Origin: Coniferiporia sulphurascens
Lineage: Eukaryota; Basidiomycota; Agaricomycetes; Hymenochaetales; Hymenochaetaceae
Length of the DNA stretch: 64,000 bases
Reading direction: 5' to 3'
NCBI GenBank assembly: GCA_002794785.1
Contig: NBBA01000019.1
Location: 496,001-560,000 of the forward strand
The translations under genes were made by a program, and so were the position numbers. The notes beneath the pieces were generated by a model. That model saw only the letters and a list, made by a program, of their open reading frames with translations, was not told the origin of the DNA and did no database searches. Positions 23,398 to 34,673 of the stretch are shown piece after piece; within the stretch, counting starts at the first letter, position 1, and each line of letters opens with the position of its first letter.

Positions 23398-25368
23398 TTT
23401 CAGAGAGCGATAATATTAGCCTGAGGATTTATGTGTGATGTCTGGCACATTCGACCAAGTAATTTTGCTCCAGCCCGGTTCTCACAACGGATCTATGGAG
23501 GAAACCCGAAGCAGCAGTGGTAATGCTGCCAGTGTTGAGACCGATTATTAGGTCTTATAGGGCCCACATTCTGGATGGATGGCAGTGTACCACCCCTTAA
23601 AATCCTGCCAAGTTAGATAATGCGGCGGCGAACACGGCGTATTTCTCACCCCTGAACGTAATCATGGGATAAATATCACGGCAGTACTCATGCGCCGATT
23701 GGACTCTAATGAACCTAAATGTAGATAAAGACCAGTATAAGTATAAGTTACTGTATACTGTGTGTACCGTGTAATGTTTTCGACCAACCAGCAGAATTAC
23801 AGTATTTCCCTCTATCAAAAAGCACAGTTTCAGCATAGCGCCTTGACAAACTTGTGGCCGCATGGCAGCCGAATACTGCCTAACGGTGACTACCATTGTA
23901 AGGACACATAATGAGTCCCTAGATAAACTGCTGGGCTGCCGTTCCTGTCACTAGATGGGCTATAACTATCTCTGCGTTTTGTCAACCAGAAAAATGTCAG
24001 AATCGACAGGCTTTCGGCTCTTGGTTTGGGTACCCAAAGTCTTTTGTCGCCTTGTTCCTTAAGAACGAGGGTACAGAAACTGCTCGGCGTCCTAATTCTT
24101 AAATTCGCGAACTGGTCGCCGAGAGAAGGTATGTTGTGCAGTGTCGTCGGGACACTTTAGTTTAATGGATTAAATCCAAGTTTGGGATCAATGAATCATA
24201 CGCAACCGTGACAACTTTTATCAGTGACATGCGGCACACCTTAAATAGCGCATTAGGGCAAGAAATATACATGATGAGCGCCCAGACATGATAGTACCCA
24301 CAGATATGTGCGCGCCGTAGCGGATAGCTGTGCATGTCGACGCTAACATGGGCGCCACCTATTCGAAATTAGCTCGCCGCGTGCTCTTTGAAGTGACAAT
24401 GGGCGAGGAGAAACAGCAAGCCTACGTACAAGAAAAACGCAATGACATTAGTAAACGGCTGTGCGAATCATTGTAAACATTCTCTCTCACCTAGGCGTAG
24501 AGCACCGAGAAAGAGTAGAGCGCACGACTGCATGTGCAAATGACCTGTGGTGCTTGGCATATTTCAGTTAAGCAAAAAGAGCGAGTCAGCGATACATTTC
24601 CTGGGTATCATTAGCAAAGACGGATATTGTAGCAAGACGTGATATCGGGTTTTTCATCTATGAAGAGAATGTAGATTGCCAAAGCAGTGTTGCCGCCCAT
24701 TCCCTGACGAGACAACTCTATTCAATTGATAGATGATTAGACTTGAAATTGTGTTTTGAAAATATGTGCAGCGCTATGCCTTTTCATCGTAAGGTGACCC
24801 TGAGTCGACGACTTGTTGATCGCGGCCCTAAAATTCGCCGCCATTTGATTTTCGAGGTGTGGGACATGAAGAAGCATGTGTTGATTCCAGGAGGCAAAGC
24901 CTGAGCCTTTAGCAGGTACTAGGACATGTCACGATTCTCTCTATAGATCGAAGAAGGCCCGAAGACAAGCACGAAGATAGGCATAGCCTCATGGTAGCAG
25001 ACCATTTATTTCAAACAACCCACAAGCCAAGTACGGAAATTGGTAGTCTTCATGATGAGAAAAAGCCCCGCCGGTTAAAAGTGACCAGCTCGGACCGCCG
25101 CCAGTGGTACAGACGCCCTTATTGAGTTCCGGACCTGCTTCACAACTTTGCGAGGCTTTGAATAGTACCCAAGAAGAAAGGTAGAATAGCGGACTAAAGC
25201 GGGCGCCGTGCTCAGCATCGAGAGAGTATCATCGCGTGTGTCGCCGACCTTGAAAAACAATTTCAACTACAAGTGGTCCCGTGACTGTGCGATTAGTTTG
25301 GCGCGTCCCACATACTCTCACTTTAGACATACAGTACTACCTGCTATTGTGAAATTCTTAGAACTATC
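23398..25368. other. Long intergenic stretch upstream of SSL1
   Basis: 23398-23790 is the duplicated upstream flank. 24090-24220 weakly echoes the duplicated 3' flank. The rest has no supported gene. A 63-codon minus-strand frame (25266-25075) lies 102 bp from the SSL1 start; I cannot assign it. Confidence 0.45.
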
Positions 25369-27129
25369 ATGCCTCCTCGGCGTATGCACGACGATTCCGG
25401 ATCTGATGACTTTATAAGTGACGATGACGGACTCTACAAAGACAACAAGAACAAAAAGGGCAAGGGTAAAGCATCGGACAAAAAGAAACGAGACAAGGGA
25501 AAGGGAAAAGTTAGCGAGGTAAGTTGTTTGCTAGGTGCAGCAGATTGCAACTCGTTAATGAAATATAATAGCAACCCTATGCTTGGGAAGCGACGTACAC
25601 ACGCTCTTGGGACACAGTCCGAGAAGACGAGTCCGGCAGTCTGCAAAGTGCCGTGGATGGCTTACTTGCTAGGGGCCGTCGGCGTCGGTGCGTTCTGTCG
25701 GTGCATGCCTCTGAAGATCTGATTCTACCGTGCGGTACAGTCTCCTTTTCCCTTCGACGGCCATCCGGAGAACTATAATCCGACATCTCATACTTGTATG
25801 TGACCTGTCTGGGTCCATGCTAGACAGAGATATGCGGCCTACACGATTCGATCTTATGCTGGAGTATTCGCGCGCTTTCGTCGTCGAGTGGTTCGACCAG
25901 AACCCGCTCGGACAGATTGGGGTCGTCGGGATGAGGGCTGGAGTTGCAGAGCGGGTAGGAGACATGTCTGGTAAGTGCACGCAAATCTAGCTCAATAACA
26001 GTGCTCACGTTTTACATCGTATAATCAGGGAATCCTCAGGACGTTCTGAAGGCTATCCAAGACCGACATAAACTCGAACCTACCGGCGAACCAAGTCTAC
26101 AAAATGCTGTCGAAATGGCACGCGGAAGCATGAGGTATATTTCTTCGCGAATCTAGTTGCTTGACGTTCCCAAGTTTAAATCTAGCCACTTGCCAACTCA
26201 CTCGTCTCGAGAGATCATCATCATATACGGCTCCCTAACAACTGTGGACCCTGGAAACATACATGATACTCTTGATACTTGCGTCAAAGACCGAATCCGC
26301 ATCTCTGTTGTCGCGCTTGCGGCCGAGATGAAAATATGTCGTGATATGTGTGACAAGACTGGGGGTTCGTCGCTATGCTTCTACCCACTTTCCCCGTGGC
26401 TAAAATCAGTACTGAAATTTAAGGAATATTCGGTGTCGCGATGAATGAGGGTCACTTCAAAGACCTTCTCTTTGAGCTCATTCCACCGCCTGCTCAGCGT
26501 GCCGTCTCGCGGGCCGCAGGTGCGGGCGCTGGAGCAGGCAGCGCTGCGGACCTCATGATGATGGGCTTCCCAACGCGCCTTCCTGAAACTTCCGCGCCCG
26601 CGCTCTGCGTATGCCATTCCGAGCTGAAGAGCGAAGGCTTCCTATGCCCACGCTGCGCGGCGAAGGTCTGCGATGTACCGACGGACTGTGACGTTTGTGG
26701 ACTCATGATCGTCAGCTCTCCACATCTTGCAAGGAGCTACCACCATCTTTTCCCCGTTAAGCCCTATCAAGCTGTGTAAGCTCCCTCTTACCTTTTCTCG
26801 TTTCTGCCTTCATCTCTTCTTGGTAAATGCACAGCCTTCACTTCTTTCTTCTGATTTCGGACGACACCGTGCTTCTTCCTATTTGGTTCTATCGCTAACT
26901 CTATCTTTATCTCAAATCTAACAGAACGGAAGCCAATGGCGCATCAGCCTCAGGAGATTGTCATGGTTGTTCAGTTCCATTTAGCAAGGTCCCGATCACA
27001 GCGGCGCTAGGCGACGGTATGAGCCCCCTTGGACGATACAAGTGCCCAGAATGCAAGAACGATTTTTGCACCGACTGTGATGTTTTCGTACATGACGTGG
27101 TGCACTGTTGTCCTGGCTGTGGGAGATGA
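25369..27129 (+). CDS. SSL1: TFIIH core subunit SSL1 (human p44/GTF2H2 homolog)
   Basis: Core TFIIH subunit that stimulates the XPD/Rad3 helicase in transcription initiation and nucleotide excision repair. Exons 25369-25518, 25572-25687, 25741-25970, 26029-26134, 26186-26364, 26424-26775 and 26925-27129 give 445 residues. An acidic then lysine-rich N-terminus is followed by '[19 protein letters not shown]'. The von Willebrand A domain begins at '[17 protein letters not shown]' with the MIDAS-like D-x-S-x-S, and includes '[17 protein letters not shown]'. Zinc-binding cysteine pairs follow ('[17 protein letters not shown]', 'CDVCGL') and a C-terminal RING-like block '[15 protein letters not shown]' ends with 'HCCPGCGR'. 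Length matches the family. Confidence 0.95.
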
Positions 27130-28184
27130 AAACATTCGCGTTTGTGTGCGCCGTCCATTTTTAGGAGAGCTCCATCGGTCGAAGGATGCACACTGGTTAA
27201 CCTGATCTGCCAATGTTGTGGTTTGATCCTTAATTTTCGGGTGCCGAAATGCCTTACAAGGCTTCCAAAGGATTTTGAAAACTTCAAGTCGCGAAATGCC
27301 GAGTAGCTTTGAATTAGGCGGATTTGGTTGCAAGAGTGTCAGCTTCGTGCATAGTTGCTAAATTATACGGTAACGTGACAAGTGAATCTTCCTAACACTT
27401 CGACCCGCTGGACGAAGTAGGATCTAGAGTCTGGACAATTCCGGAAAAAAGATGTTGCTTATAGTTATGTGCTGGCAATAGTTGATGTTGGGCGTCGTAT
27501 ACGCTTTTTAAAGCGATGAATTCTAATGGACGAAGAAAATCCTTTGACTCCTAAGCTCCATCTGGTCTAGTCAGAGCCAGATTCTAAAGTTAACTCGGTC
27601 ACGACGGCCCCGCACGGCCTCCAGATTGTTCGCAACTTTGAAAACTGGTACAATAGGTAGCAGAAAACTAAGCTGGAAAGAGACGATAGAAAAAGTTATC
27701 TTATTGAATGTGGCACTCAACCAACCCGTTCCGGCATGAGCGCCGGGGGATCCACAACGCCCATAAAAGGCAATAGACTCACTATTCGATGTGTTATGCT
27801 GTGTGTGACGGCACAGCTTATCCCCAAAAGAGGCAAGATGGCTGCAATCTTCACGGCAATCCTGATATAAAATTTTCAGTATCGATACAGCGTTCTGCTC
27901 AGTGCCAACACTCTCCCCCCCCTCGACGTTCCACGCGTCCCCCCTCACACACCTTACACAAGCCAGCGTTCTATGCATCCCGGACAAGCCCTGTGCGGCG
28001 TAGACGACGTTCCCTCCGTTCGATAGCATCCCCAACTCCCCCGAGACACTACTAGCAAACAAACACCGTCTGAGACTTTCCTCCTCTCGTCCCCTCCGCC
28101 TCGCGCCGTCTGCGACCTTTTTGCTTCCTTCCCCTCCCCCGACACCCTCAGCAGCGATCACTAGAGCCCGGTGACCGCTTATCT
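27130..28184. promoter_or_regulatory. SPE2 upstream region with TATA box and pyrimidine tracts
   Basis: A canonical TATAAAA stands at 27866-27872, about 310 bp before the SPE2 start. From 27900 to 28150 the coding strand is strongly C/T-rich. An upstream ATG at 27973 opens an 17-codon frame ending at 28026. No other gene is supported between SSL1 and SPE2. Confidence 0.5.
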
Positions 28185-29612
28185 ATGGCATGTGATGTAG
28201 AGGCACCCCTTGCTTTGTGCCCCTTCGAGGGGCCAGAAAAACTACTTGAGATATGGTTCGCCCCGTCTCCCGCCTACGTCCCCGACGCGATGACGGCGGA
28301 GAAGGGGAAGAGCGGCCTGCGAGCCGTCGATAGAAAAGTGTGGGAGGATATGCTTGACATTGTCAAATGCAAAATCCTCAGTGTAGTAAATGGTACGGAG
28401 ATGGATGCTTACCTTTTGAGGTCCGTATTTGAGCCCTGGTGGATTGGATCATGCTGATCGGACGACGAATGTAGCGAATCATCGTTTTTTGTGTCCCCCC
28501 ACCGCCTTATCCTTAAAACATGCGGAACGACCCTCAACTTGCTCGGTTTGCCGCGCATACTCACCGTCGCGAGGGAGCACGCCAAATTGTCGAAAGTATA
28601 CCAGTGCTTTTATTCCCGGAAGGCTTTCATGTTCCCCGACAAACAACTCGGACCGCACAGGGACTGGGGCATGGAAGTTGAATTCCTCGACAGAATTTTT
28701 GATCACGGCTCGGCATACACCGTCGGCAAAGTAAACGGCGACCACTGGCTGCTGTACATGACAAATCCAGAAGACCTGAGCTCTGGGTCCGGGACGGAGA
28801 TGAGCTCGCTTGCGTCGTCATTTGTAGAAGCTCAGGAAGAACGCTGGGCGATTGTGGGTCAAGGCGGCCTTTATACCCTGCCCATGTTACCTCCGACGCA
28901 GGACTATACAATCGAAATCTTGATGACACACTTGTCCCCTCGGGCTCGGGCCGCTTTCTACACCCCGGACACCGTCGACCCATGTGGGGGCGGCGAACTC
29001 ACCCCGGGCATGCACGCACAGCAGCTGACTGCCGAGCTTGGAATTAGCGACATCTTCCCCCGCCGTCTGACTCAACTTGATGCTTACTCGTTTGTGCCGT
29101 GCGGGTATTCATCAAACGCGCTGATTGAATGGAACGACGTGTCCGATGGGGTCGAACGGACTGGGGAAGGATATTATACCATCCACGTTACTCCAGAGGA
29201 GGGGTGGTCATATGCCAGTTTCGAATGCAACGTTCCTCTCTCGGCCAGGACGCACGGTTGCGCTATTGACAATATAGAAGACATTCCAGACCTCCGCACG
29301 CTCGTCCAACGTGTCGTGCGCATCTTCGAACCAGGAAAATTGACGATGACCCTTTTTGTCGCGTCAGCAGGAAACGATAATTCCGAAGATGACGGAGGCG
29401 AGACGGCAGTCGAAGCTGCACAGCGCGCCTTCAAGGCTGCGCTGACTCGTGTCCCTAAACACAACGCCGCCGCTGCCGGCAACGCTGATGACGGGGAAAT
29501 CCCGGCGGTGAGGAAGAGCGGTGGTTTGGATAGGGCGTACAAGCGAACGGACAAGATAAATTACGAGTTCGGAGGATATGACTTAGCGTTCGCAAGCTTC
29601 GAATTGATCTGA
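28185..29612 (+). CDS. SPE2: S-adenosylmethionine decarboxylase proenzyme
   Basis: Makes decarboxylated AdoMet, the aminopropyl donor for spermidine and spermine. Two exons, 28185-28420 and 28475-29612, give 457 residues. The N-terminus has the hallmark 'FEGPEKLLEIWF'. The self-cleavage site 'YLLSESSFFVSPH' is created across the intron: E80-S81 is the expected cleavage bond and S81 becomes the pyruvoyl group. Next come 'LILKTCGTTLNLLGLPRIL' (catalytic Cys) and 'DWGMEVEFLDRIFDHGSAY'. Late motifs include 'PCGYSSNAL', 'YYTIHVTPEEGWSYASFE' with the catalytic Ser/His pair region. It is longer than yeast Spe2 (396) through acidic and alanine-rich C-terminal inserts. AdoMetDC genes are often regulated by upstream ORFs. 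Confidence 0.96.
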
Positions 29613-31107
29613 TGGGTGGTAGGAATCTCGAAACGCCGCAGCATTTTATGATATGCTTGCTTTACTGTTACCCTTTACACCAGCACTGATGTACGATGTG
29701 AAATATGAAACAAGGACCCGACGAAAAAAAAAAAGAGGATTGCTGTGTGCTAAGTAAATAGCGGTCTTTAAGCATGTTCGCCGAATGCTCCGTCATTATT
29801 GCTACGACAACTGATCACAGTAAGCTGGATGTTCAATTGTCGAAGGGCCGATGTGATGCGAGATTGCGCGTTGTGAGATGTGTAGAGGAGGGGGAGGGGA
29901 CGCAGTGCAATGCTCGAATACGGAAACTGTGGCCCTTCTGGGTGGGTAGTCAAATGCACGCGCGAGCAAGCTTCTGTCTATATCTTCATTTGCTGTCTCG
30001 GCCGAAAATGGCCCACGGACAGCGGACGGACAAAATGGTACTGTTTGTTTACAACGACCGCGGCTAATGGTCACGAAATGGACCTTCGATTACAAATAAG
30101 AAGTCCAAGAGAACTTCTGGGGAGTGGGGAACCGCGTAGAGCCCGACTCGGATGAGGCGTTGGCCCTTGGAAAGTTTGCATCGCCGATTGTAGGTAGCGT
30201 TTTGAAACAAGGTCAGTATCTAGGCAAATGATGCGGGCGGATGTGGTGCTACACGCACAGCGCAATTTAGGGGGGAGAGAGGCGGAACACCGTCTGATAC
30301 GTTGCGAGGGGTTCTTCCTGCACGAGGCGCTAGTAGACCGGTCGCTCAACACGAAGGCACAGCAGTCTGGAGCCGAGTGTTCCAACTTCTACGGCTGCGC
30401 CGAGCGACTCATATATTCGTCTATGCTGGGCGAGTCGGTCTGCGAACCGGCAGAGATTAACACTTATACTGTGACCACACAGGTGGGACCGCCACCCACG
30501 CCGTATGAAGCGGAGGCGGCTCTGCCCCACGGGTCTCAGGCTTTCATCACTACCCCCACAACTATAACCGGCCGCGATCATGTTTACATCACCCGAACTA
30601 CTACTGCCGCGAGCGTTGTTCGCGCCCCTAACTTGCTACTAGCTTCACAGCTATTTTTCGTCAGGCCGAGACGTAAAACACCCTAAAGCGTAATTATGCG
30701 ATCTCTACTAGTAAGGCCAGTTGACGCCTGCAGTGCACTGGCATATCTATCTCCGCTCACGGAGCAATGAAAGGGTATCAAACCCAAAGCCTCACTCGCT
30801 TCCATCATGCGGTCTTCCCTCCGGGCGGCGCTCGTCAAAACCGGGTCATCCTTTACCGCCCTGTGTCTTTATGTTCTCTGTGGTCCCAGTAGCCGCCGAA
30901 ACTCTATTGACTACTTTTACTTCTCGAGAAAAGGGCGCTGTGCTTCCCCAGGCTTCCTTTACTCGCTGTATTTATCCTCTGGGACTCCCTCTTGTTCTCG
31001 AGAAGTTAACTCGGCCAATCTAGTCTGCTACCCCTTTCCTGGCTTATTAGTCCCCTCGTCGTCTTTTCTCCTTTACTGGACATTGTCAATCGAGTTTCCT
31101 CTGCCCC
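29613..31107. other. Intergenic, no gene supported
   Basis: SPE2 3' flank and PP2C promoter. A 153-codon plus frame at 30228-30686 has no recognisable domain, no signal or membrane segment and no splice support. 30860-31100 is pyrimidine-rich leader-like sequence. Confidence 0.45.
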
Positions 31108-32728
31108 ATGGACGTCGTGCGTTTGTCCCCCGCTAGCCCAATGGCCGACCTTCGAGCCCTCGAGGAAGTCGGAAACTTCGCTTCAACAGACATGGGGTGG
31201 GGCGGCGAAGACAAGTGGACGTACCGCATACTCTCTGAAGAACAGGTGACTCCGGAACTGCTGCGACTAAGTCAACATGGTACGATAGGCTGTGTAGATT
31301 ATGTTACGCTCCAGCCGTGCACCTCGTACGAAGCGCGTTCGCAAGACCGCTTTGTCGTGCAAAATTGGGACATGCCAGACGGTAAATGGACATTTTCCGG
31401 GGTCTTTGACGGTGAGGCAATTACAATCTAAGCACTCCAGTTCATGAGAATTTTACGCTTCCTTAAGGACATGGCTCTCATGACACCGTCAACTTTGTGG
31501 TGGAGCATCTGCCAGCCCTGGCGAGAAGCATGCTGGAGACCGCACTGGCCGACGGAATGGTACCATCTGAAGCCATTTCCCGCCATCTAAGCGACGCAAT
31601 CATAGAGATCGACAATACTATCACGCAAAACTTTTTAAGCCTATTCCCGGGCGTGCGGGAGGATTTTGCCCAACTTAGTGATCAAGAAATAGCAGCAATA
31701 GTTGGACTGAAAGCCGAAGGAGCCCACTCTCGAAATATCCTCCGGTGTATGCAGGGATCCACGGCCCTTCTCACTCTCGTAGACCCTAGTGGAACGCAGC
31801 TATGGGTAGCTAATCTTGGTGACTGTAGGGCGGGTGAGCATTCTTCGCCAAAACTTCAGCGTGTACATCTCGGCCACAAAATAGATGACTGACCTTTTCT
31901 TCACCATATGCTCCCCAGTTCTTATCTCAAGGTGTCCAGATGGCTCGTTCGCCGCTCGCCGGATAACCGACGTCCACAATGGCGGGAATGCGGACGAGTT
32001 ACGCCGTATCGAGGAAGAACACCCCGACGACAAGGAGTGTGTCCTCGACAAACGCGTCCTGGGTTTCTTGGCTCCTACTCGAGGTAAGTCCCCCCAACGA
32101 CAGTCTAAAAATGCGACTTATTGACTGTAGCGCCCCATATAACGAAGCCCTTGGCGACACTTGGATGAAGCTTCCCGCCACTTACTCACGCCGCGTGCTC
32201 ATGCATACAAAGGAGTTCTGGGCGTCCGGACTCTCCGAGGAGTACATCGACCGAAATATCACGCCGCCCTATTTGTCAAATATCCCTCAGGTGTCCTACC
32301 GTCGTCTGCGTAAACCCGGTTGTCAGCCTACCCAGGAATCGGTTGACGCAGAGGATGGCATATTCCAAGCGGACGATGGAACCGCGGACGTGGCGCTCCT
32401 GCTCTGCTCCGACGGACTCGTGGATTTATACGAGGATGAAGACTTGGAAGAGACATATTATCTAAGGCGGTGGGGTGCGAAGATCGGAGAGGCAATCACT
32501 CCCCTCTCGCCTCATTTGCCGCCATCGAGATGTCGCCAGTCGCCAGACAACGCCCCCGCGAATTACTCTCTCCGGGGGGAAAATGGAAGTCGCACCAACT
32601 TGGCAGCGCACCTCCTGCGAGATGCCATCGGTGGGGATGATATCGCTCGAGTGTCAGCCAACCTTACAGTTGAGATGGATGAACGATGGATGGACGATAC
32701 CACCATCCTTGTGCACAGATTCTTATGA
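31108..32728 (+). CDS. PP2C-family (PPM) serine/threonine phosphatase
   Basis: Metal-dependent protein phosphatase. Exons 31108-31411, 31468-31833, 31919-32083 and 32148-32728 give 471 residues. PP2C motifs in order: 'SQDRFVV' (about 80, where most have E-D-R), 'GVFDGHGSHDTVNFV' with the metal-binding Asp-Gly across the first intron, 'LWVANLGDCRA' (about 215-223), 'LAPTRALGDTWMKLP', 'LLLCSDGLVDL' (about 362-370) and 'WMDDTTILVHRFL' at the end. A long insert between 'LARSML' and 'SRNILRCMQGSTAL' and another before 'NLAAHLLRDAIGG' resemble the pyruvate-dehydrogenase-phosphatase-like branch, but no clear mitochondrial presequence is visible. A second in-frame ATG at 31141 could be the start. The third acceptor was placed at 32147 because only that gives 'TRALGD'. 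Confidence 0.87.
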
Positions 32729-33254
32729 CAGTTTGGCGACGTGTGGTACCAATTCCTATCTATGCCTGAGAAGACTGTCCCTGACTCGTCTGTCGCTAGG
32801 ACGTTCCGGCACCTTGCTTTCGCTTACTAGACTCCTGTACTTGAATATTTCTGTTCACGCAGCCTACCGATGCCGCGGGTCCATATCATTCATACCCATT
32901 TAAAAAAACGAGTCGGAGTTCGTGGCAATTGTTCCGATGGTCTGGAAAGCCATATGATTTCCCGTATGCCTCCGTTGTTTGGATTCATTTGGTAATTGGG
33001 GAACTAAACAAACCCCCTCTGCAGTATTAGATTAACCCCAGCGCGCCTATAAATCCCGTTGGCGGCTTGAATTGTTGGCATGTCGCATAGACTATTGGTA
33101 AGAACGGAAGGGCGGGTCCGGGGGCGTCAACTTTAGCTCAAGCTCTTATTACAAAACAGGCTTCCCCACACGCCTTTTAAATTACTTCAATATATATCGT
33201 ACATCCGCGTCGTCGAAGGGAAGGTCGGAGAGTCAATGGAGCTCCATTTGGTTG
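32729..33254. other. Tail-to-tail intergenic stretch
   Basis: 3' flanks of the PP2C and WBP4-like genes; nothing recognised. Confidence 0.5.
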
Positions 33255-34449
33255 TTATCGCCTTCCGCGACCTCCTGTAGGGATCTTTCGCTTCTTGAAC
33301 AAGGCCCCCGACGACTCAGGCGCTGACGGGGCCGCTGCCTCTTCCTCTTTGGTTTCTAACTTTACTGGCATCGCCTCGACCCTTTCGGCCTTTTCTTGAG
33401 TAGCATCAGCACCAGACTGATGAAGGGCTGGGCGGCACCCTGGGTTAATTAAATCTGGTCCGGTCTCTTCCTTAACCAGAGGATTCTCGCTCTGCGGCCC
33501 GTCCCCTTGTTCTTCGGGTTCTTCTTTCGTCTCTGTCTGTGAGGCCGGCTGCATTACCGTAGCACGTTTCCATCCCATCGGTTTCCACTTTGGCGCCTCG
33601 CTAGCCGGTCCGACCGGCGTCTGTCCATCACTGCGACCGCTGGCAGATGTCGAGAGGGCAGCACCTTCGGAATTCGCCTTGGACGTAACAGGGAAAGGTG
33701 GCTGTTCTTCCTCCTTTACTCCCGGCTTTATTTTGATTGGTATGTCTCCCGGATCCCAAATATCGGCGAGACCCGCTCCGAGCGTTCGCCTGCGTAGCTT
33801 GAATCGTCGACCATCGTCGTCGTCTTCTGGAAGTACTTCTGCTTCCCGCTTACGGGGGGCGGCGTCGGCAAGTACCCCTTCCTTGGTCTCTTCTTTTATT
33901 TCCAGGCTTCCATTTGGGAGAGGTGGGGGCGGAGGGGCGACCGTCTCCCACTCGCCTACCACACCCTGCGTTCTCCGACGCTCCACCTCAGCCTGTAAGC
34001 GTTCGCTGTCGGGGTCTTCATATCCTAAAGACTGCGCTGTCGAGTAGTTCGACCATACAGATGTGGGTCTCTCGGGCTTTTTTGAGGACGGCTCGGAGGG
34101 GCCAGGCTGCGGCAGCCGCGAGGTCGAAGCTACTGACGCGTGACCAGAGGAAACATCGCGCGCAAATGCCGCATTAGCTGCCTATGAAGCCCCTTGTGAG
34201 AGGTAGCCCTAGAATACGAAGAACCCTAGGTCTGCTTACCTGTTCTACCCTGACCATCTCGCGTTTCTCTTCCTCGAGGTCCTTTTTCCTCCTCTCCCCC
34301 TGCTTGTACAGGCCCCTGACGAACCGCTCCGTGTTCCCCTTGTGCCGCAGCCCAGTTTCATGTTGACGTCTTGACGGCGCATCGTCTGTGATGTATATCT
34401 CGCAGTATTTGCAGAAATATTTCTTGTGGGAGACCCAGTACTCGGACAT
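33255..34449 (-). CDS. WBP4/FBP21-like spliceosomal protein with U1-type zinc finger
   Basis: Exons 34449-34240 and 34181-33255 give 378 residues. A U1C/matrin-type C2H2 finger opens the protein (C13, C16, H30, H36 in 'KKYFCKYCEIYITDDAP' and following), which in WBP4 supports binding in the spliceosomal B complex. A charged helix 'GLYKQGERRKKDLEEEKRE' follows. The rest is disordered and rich in Glu, Lys and Pro, with 'YSTAQSLGYEDPDSERLQ' and a basic C-terminus 'ALFKKRKIPTGGRGRR'. I see no WW domains, which animal WBP4 has, so this is the fungal short form. The acceptor giving 'VEQAANAAF' was chosen by frame. Head to head with CDS1 (224 bp). Confidence 0.82.
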
Positions 34450-34673
34450 CGTAGTTGCGGTCGATGGGGGTAGCCTCACGTTGTGTTGAATAAGCAAGCT
34501 ATGTAATCATGCGGAACGGCAAGTCCCGCCACGCGTCCTGCTACTTAGTTCGTGCCGTCACCAGAAAGCGCAGAGACGCGCCGGCCGCAGATCAGCAACT
34601 CGTCGACGTTGTTCACGACGCTCACGAAATCCCCTTTTTCTTCTTCAGTACCTGCTTGCTCGCCGTCACGATA
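34450..34673. promoter_or_regulatory. Probable shared promoter of WBP4-like gene and CDS1
   Basis: 224 bp between divergent start codons. No TATA box seen. Confidence 0.4.

Larger units (their letters stand above)
17030..23790. repeat. Tandem segmental duplication, period about 3.9 kb
   Basis: Two units, roughly 17030-19900 and 20930-23790, each carry one DUF6533-type gene with its flanks. Matching positions differ by 3.89-3.91 kb (gene starts 19510 and 23397; stops 17631 and 21543). The upstream flank is also shared ('gagcgataatattagcct' at about 19516 and 23405). Copies differ at many sites and by small indels, so the event is old. A further weak match to the 3' flank lies at about 24090-24220. 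Confidence 0.82.

Noticed and set aside
27836..27868. Ten-codon upstream ORF (MAAIFTAILI) before SPE2
   Set aside because: It overlaps the TATA box, so it lies upstream of the likely transcription start.
30228..30686. 153-codon plus frame
   Set aside because: No domain, no signal or membrane segment, no splice context; overlapping frames on the other strand are equally long.
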